From an uncultured Eubacteriales bacterium (lineage in GTDB: Bacteria > Bacillota > Clostridia > Lachnospirales > Lachnospiraceae): a stretch of 8,221 bases of DNA. The translations under genes were made by a program, and so were the position numbers. Shown here piece after piece: positions 6,170-8,221 of the stretch (its first letter is position 1; every line of letters starts with the position of its first letter). The notes beneath the pieces are model-generated. The model was not told the origin of the DNA, ran no database searches, and was given only the letters and a program-made list of their open reading frames with translations. The DNA lies in contig UQVN01000144.1 in assembly GCA_900544525.1 (NCBI GenBank), forward strand, positions 1-8,221, given 5' to 3'.

Positions 6170-6823
6170 TCAAAATTCTTTTTTTCTCATAATCATGATA
6201 CTTACTTTATAAGAAAAAAGTAATAGCACGATAGCCATAGCCATTTCAATTCCGATTAGTACCCCTACACTTATTACTGGAAAAGCGTTAAAGATAGCGT
6301 CTAAATTAACGTGGAATACTTTTACCATTTTTACAACAAGAATACCTAATACAAACAGTAAACCGACGGCGCCAATGATAGCAATTCTTCCTTTTTCTCC
6401 ACCAAATTTCAAATGAAATGGAATCATAAGAGCTAAAAGGATTAACATGATCGGTAAAATGATAAGAGCGCTTATTAGAATATCGACTGTCATATCGGTA
6501 TTTCTTATAAGTCCTTCGATTAAAACAAGAATGGTTGCCAATATCCATGAACTGATTCCCATAATAAGTCCAAATCCATATTTTTCTGCAACATAATTTT
6601 TTCGAGAGACTGGCAAGGAAAATAAAAAGACATTTCCGTTATCAAATTCATCATAGCTGATTGTGCTTAGTGTAAATAAAGAACCAATAAATGTTAGATA
6701 TCCAATGATAAAAGAGCAATCCTTTGTCGATATTGCCATTACGATTGCAACTGCAACGATAAGAAAAAAGAAATTCTTTTGTGTTTTTAGTAATCGGAAA
6801 TCTTTAATTAACAATCCTTTCAT
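6170..6823 (-). CDS. ABC-2-type membrane protein of a YtrA-regulated transporter
   Basis: A 217-residue membrane subunit. It has about six helices, at roughly 18-31, 36-55, 83-105, 114-136, 146-166 and 182-206. Between helices 2 and 3 lies SYDEFDNGNVFLFSLPVSRKNYV (56-78). The SLPVSRxxYV element is a hallmark of the ABC2_membrane_5 group of small permeases, which occurs beside GntR/YtrA regulators. Its ATG overlaps the ATPase stop (ATGA), and GAGGTGA lies 7 bases upstream. It would form the membrane channel with the adjacent ATPase. The substrate is unknown; related Ytr and similar systems respond to cell-wall-active antibiotics. It is the last gene of its operon. Confidence 0.85.
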   Translation of the reverse strand: MKGLLIKDFRLLKTQKNFFFLIVAVAIVMAISTKDCSFIIGYLTFIGSLFTLSTISYDEFDNGNVFLFSLPVSRKNYVAEKYGFGLIMGISSWILATILVLIEGLIRNTDMTVDILISALIILPIMLILLALMIPFHLKFGGEKGRIAIIGAVGLLFVLGILVVKMVKVFHVNLDAIFNAFPVISVGVLIGIEMAMAIVLLLFSYKVSIMIMRKKEF

Positions 6824-7671
6824 AATATTTCACCTCGAATCATCATCGTAATTACTTCATCAATCGTTCCTTTTTCGATTGCTATCTGTGGATAGTTTTC
6901 TATATAATATTGTTTTTGATTTGTCAAACAGCGATAGCCATAACTTTCTTTTTTGGAGCGTAAAATGTACTGTTTATCCAATGTATCATATTGTTTTTGG
7001 TCTACTTTTATTAACGCATAATCGCTTAATAATATGTCGGTATCTTCGTGTAAAATGATTTTTCCTTCATGAATCATATAAAGATCATCGCACAGAGTTT
7101 CTAAATCGCTTGAAATATGGGAGCTGATAAGAATAGAACGCTCCTCGTCTTCTTCCATAAATTCTCTTAGTAGTTCTAGTAATTCGTCTCTGGCAATCAC
7201 ATCAAGTCCTGCAGTTGGCTCATCTAATATGAGTAATTTGGCATTGTGTGAAATAGCAACTAATACTTTCAGTTTTGCTTTCATACCAGTGGAAAATTCT
7301 TTTATTTTTTTATTTCGTGGTAATCCAAATCTTTCTATCTGCTTTAGAAAGAATGCAGAATCAAAGTCATTATAAAGATTCTTTAAAATAGGTATAATGT
7401 CATTGATTGCTAAATATCCACTAAATCCTGAATCGGATAAAACAACCCCTAGATTTTGTTTATCTTTTTCATTAAATTCTTTTATGTCTTTGTCTAATAT
7501 ATGGATCGTTCCACTATCGATAGAAATCAATCCTAAAATTGCTTTGAAAGTTGTACTTTTCCCTGCACCATTTTGTCCGATTAAACCTGTGATACATCCA
7601 GACTTAATTTCTAAAGAACAGTCTAAGGAAAAGGAATCATAATTTTTTCTTACATGTTCAATTTTTAACAT
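6820..7671 (-). CDS. ABC transporter ATP-binding protein, YtrB/YhcH-like
   Basis: A 283-residue ATPase subunit. Walker A GQNGAGKSTT (32-41), signature FSTGMKAKL (126-134, STGM in place of SSGG), Walker B LLILDEPTAGLD (146-157), H-loop SSH (H185). The position of the Q-loop glutamine is occupied by Ser in LGVVLSD (74-80). This and the STGM signature fit the divergent subgroup found with GntR/YtrA regulators rather than typical importers. The C-terminal 80 residues are beyond the core. It starts 3 bases after the regulator's stop, with GGAGG 8 bases upstream. The overlap with the membrane gene suggests coupled synthesis. Confidence 0.93.
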   Translation of the reverse strand: MLKIEHVRKNYDSFSLDCSLEIKSGCITGLIGQNGAGKSTTFKAILGLISIDSGTIHILDKDIKEFNEKDKQNLGVVLSDSGFSGYLAINDIIPILKNLYNDFDSAFFLKQIERFGLPRNKKIKEFSTGMKAKLKVLVAISHNAKLLILDEPTAGLDVIARDELLELLREFMEEDEERSILISSHISSDLETLCDDLYMIHEGKIILHEDTDILLSDYALIKVDQKQYDTLDKQYILRSKKESYGYRCLTNQKQYYIENYPQIAIEKGTIDEVITMMIRGEIL

Positions 7672-7674
7672 AAG

Positions 7675-8046
7675 TCAACCCTCCAAAATCAATTCAAATA
7701 AACTTCGAATGTCTTCATCACTGATTCCATATCTTCTACCTTTTTGAATGGCCATTTCTAAATCGTTTTCCAATTCTTTTTTTTGTTCTTCTAACAAAAG
7801 TTCTGCATTTGTGGCAGCAACATAAGTTCCTTTTCCATGAACCGTTACGGTAAAACCTTCTGCTTCTAAGTTATCGTATGCTTTCTTAACTGTTAGAGCA
7901 CTGATTTTAAGTTCTTTTGATAGAGAACGAACCGATGGTAAACTATCATTTTCCTTTAGTTCACCATTACGAATTAGAGTTTTAATTTGATCGACGATTT
8001 GTTCGTATATAGGAACCATCAAAGAAGTGTTTATAATTAGATTCAT
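7675..8046 (-). CDS. GntR-family transcriptional regulator, YtrA subfamily
   Basis: A 123-residue repressor. The winged helix-turn-helix covers about residues 10-76: VPIYEQIVDQIKTLI, then LPSVRSLSKELKISALTVKKAYDNLEAEG, ending in the wing GKGTYVA (71-77). Only about 45 residues, a short helical dimerisation tail, follow, which is the YtrA type; other GntR families have large effector domains. Start: AAAGGAGG is 7 bases upstream of ATG 8046. A frame extending to 8100 would run through the promoter and is rejected. It is the first gene of a three-gene operon with the ABC ATPase and membrane protein. It probably represses the operon through the nested repeat at 8066-8118 until an envelope-acting compound is present (inference). 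Confidence 0.93.
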   Translation of the reverse strand: MNLIINTSLMVPIYEQIVDQIKTLIRNGELKENDSLPSVRSLSKELKISALTVKKAYDNLEAEGFTVTVHGKGTYVAATNAELLLEEQKKELENDLEMAIQKGRRYGISDEDIRSLFELILEG

Positions 8047-8065
8047 TCTTTTGCCTCCTTTGCTT

Positions 8066-8118
8066 ATAAACAGTATATAACAGTAAATAACTGTTGTCAA
8101 GTGTTATATACTGTTTAT
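8066..8118. promoter_or_regulatory. Nested operator for the GntR/YtrA regulator
   Basis: Outer arms of 17 perfect bases, ATAAACAGTATATAACA (8066-8082) and TGTTATATACTGTTTAT (8102-8118), flank an inner inverted repeat AACAGT-AAATA-ACTGTT (8079-8095). The whole covers the -35, spacer and -10. Repeated ACAGT/ACTGT units suggest two dimers bound side by side. Placement over the promoter of the regulator's own operon fits autorepression. Confidence 0.8.
8072..8100 (-). promoter_or_regulatory. Promoter of the GntR-ABC operon
   Basis: Read leftward: TTGACA (8095-8100), a 17-base spacer and TATACT (8072-8077), close to consensus. The ribosome binding site and ATG of the regulator follow within about 30 bases, giving a very short leader. 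Both boxes lie within the inverted repeat of the operator. Confidence 0.88.
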
Positions 8119-8221
8119 TTTATTTACGCAAAGACAACGAGCCATGCGAGAGCATTTATAATCTTATGTGTACAAAAAAACAAGAAAGCAAAAAAGGAAG
8201 GTACATACCGTATAATAAAGA

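Noticed and set aside
8047..8100. N-terminal extension of the GntR regulator
   Set aside because: It runs through the -10 box, spacer, -35 box and operator. ATG 8046 has an excellent Shine-Dalgarno.
8133..8221. Possible rightward promoter (TATAAT at 8157-8162) and AAAAAAGGAAGG ribosome binding site at the right edge
   Set aside because: No good -35 at the right spacing and no start codon before the window ends. A further TATAAT at 8211-8216 shows how easily such boxes arise in this AT-rich sequence.

Overview
The window is AT-rich, has strong AGGAGG-type ribosome binding sites, uses TTG and GTG starts freely and has tightly overlapping genes. This points to a low-GC Firmicute, probably a Clostridia or Erysipelotrichia gut-type organism; the exact taxon is an inference. 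No rRNA, tRNA, transposase, integrase, attachment site or CRISPR array is visible. The window is a row of three self-contained, locally regulated accessory cassettes.

Region 1 (about 1-3755, + strand). A terminator for a gene left of the window (55-88) is followed by a noncoding leader and a four-gene, translationally coupled operon: an ECF-type sigma factor, a six-helix membrane protein, an ABC ATPase and an ABC-2-type permease with a large extracytoplasmic domain. No classical zinc anti-sigma gene is present. The membrane protein, in the usual anti-sigma position, is the best candidate for holding the sigma factor. The sigma factor's conserved N-terminus runs upstream of its first ATG (394) to a well-placed Shine-Dalgarno, yet no ATG, GTG or TTG lies in frame there. 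The best start is ATC at 352.

Region 2 (about 3950-6000, + strand). An arsenic resistance cassette of arsR, acr3 and a thiol-type arsC. A perfect 20-bp palindrome sits just downstream of the arsR -10 box. A 26-bp palindrome with the same 16-bp core sits between arsR and acr3, next to a terminator-like hairpin. Each palindrome has one extra half-site, on opposite sides. This suggests that ArsR acts at two places and that arsR and acr3-arsC may be separately controlled.

Region 3 (about 6117-8118, - strand). A YtrA-type operon: a short GntR regulator, an ABC ATPase and an ABC-2-type membrane protein. It is transcribed leftward from a near-consensus promoter buried in a nested inverted repeat, which is very likely the regulator's own operator. 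It converges on arsC at a strong bidirectional terminator (6117-6162). From 8119 to the right edge no gene is visible.

The common theme is envelope and toxicant stress: two unrelated regulator-plus-ABC modules, likely for antimicrobial or cell-envelope stress, flank an arsenite efflux and arsenate reduction module. Each has its own regulator and promoter, so co-location rather than co-transcription links them.
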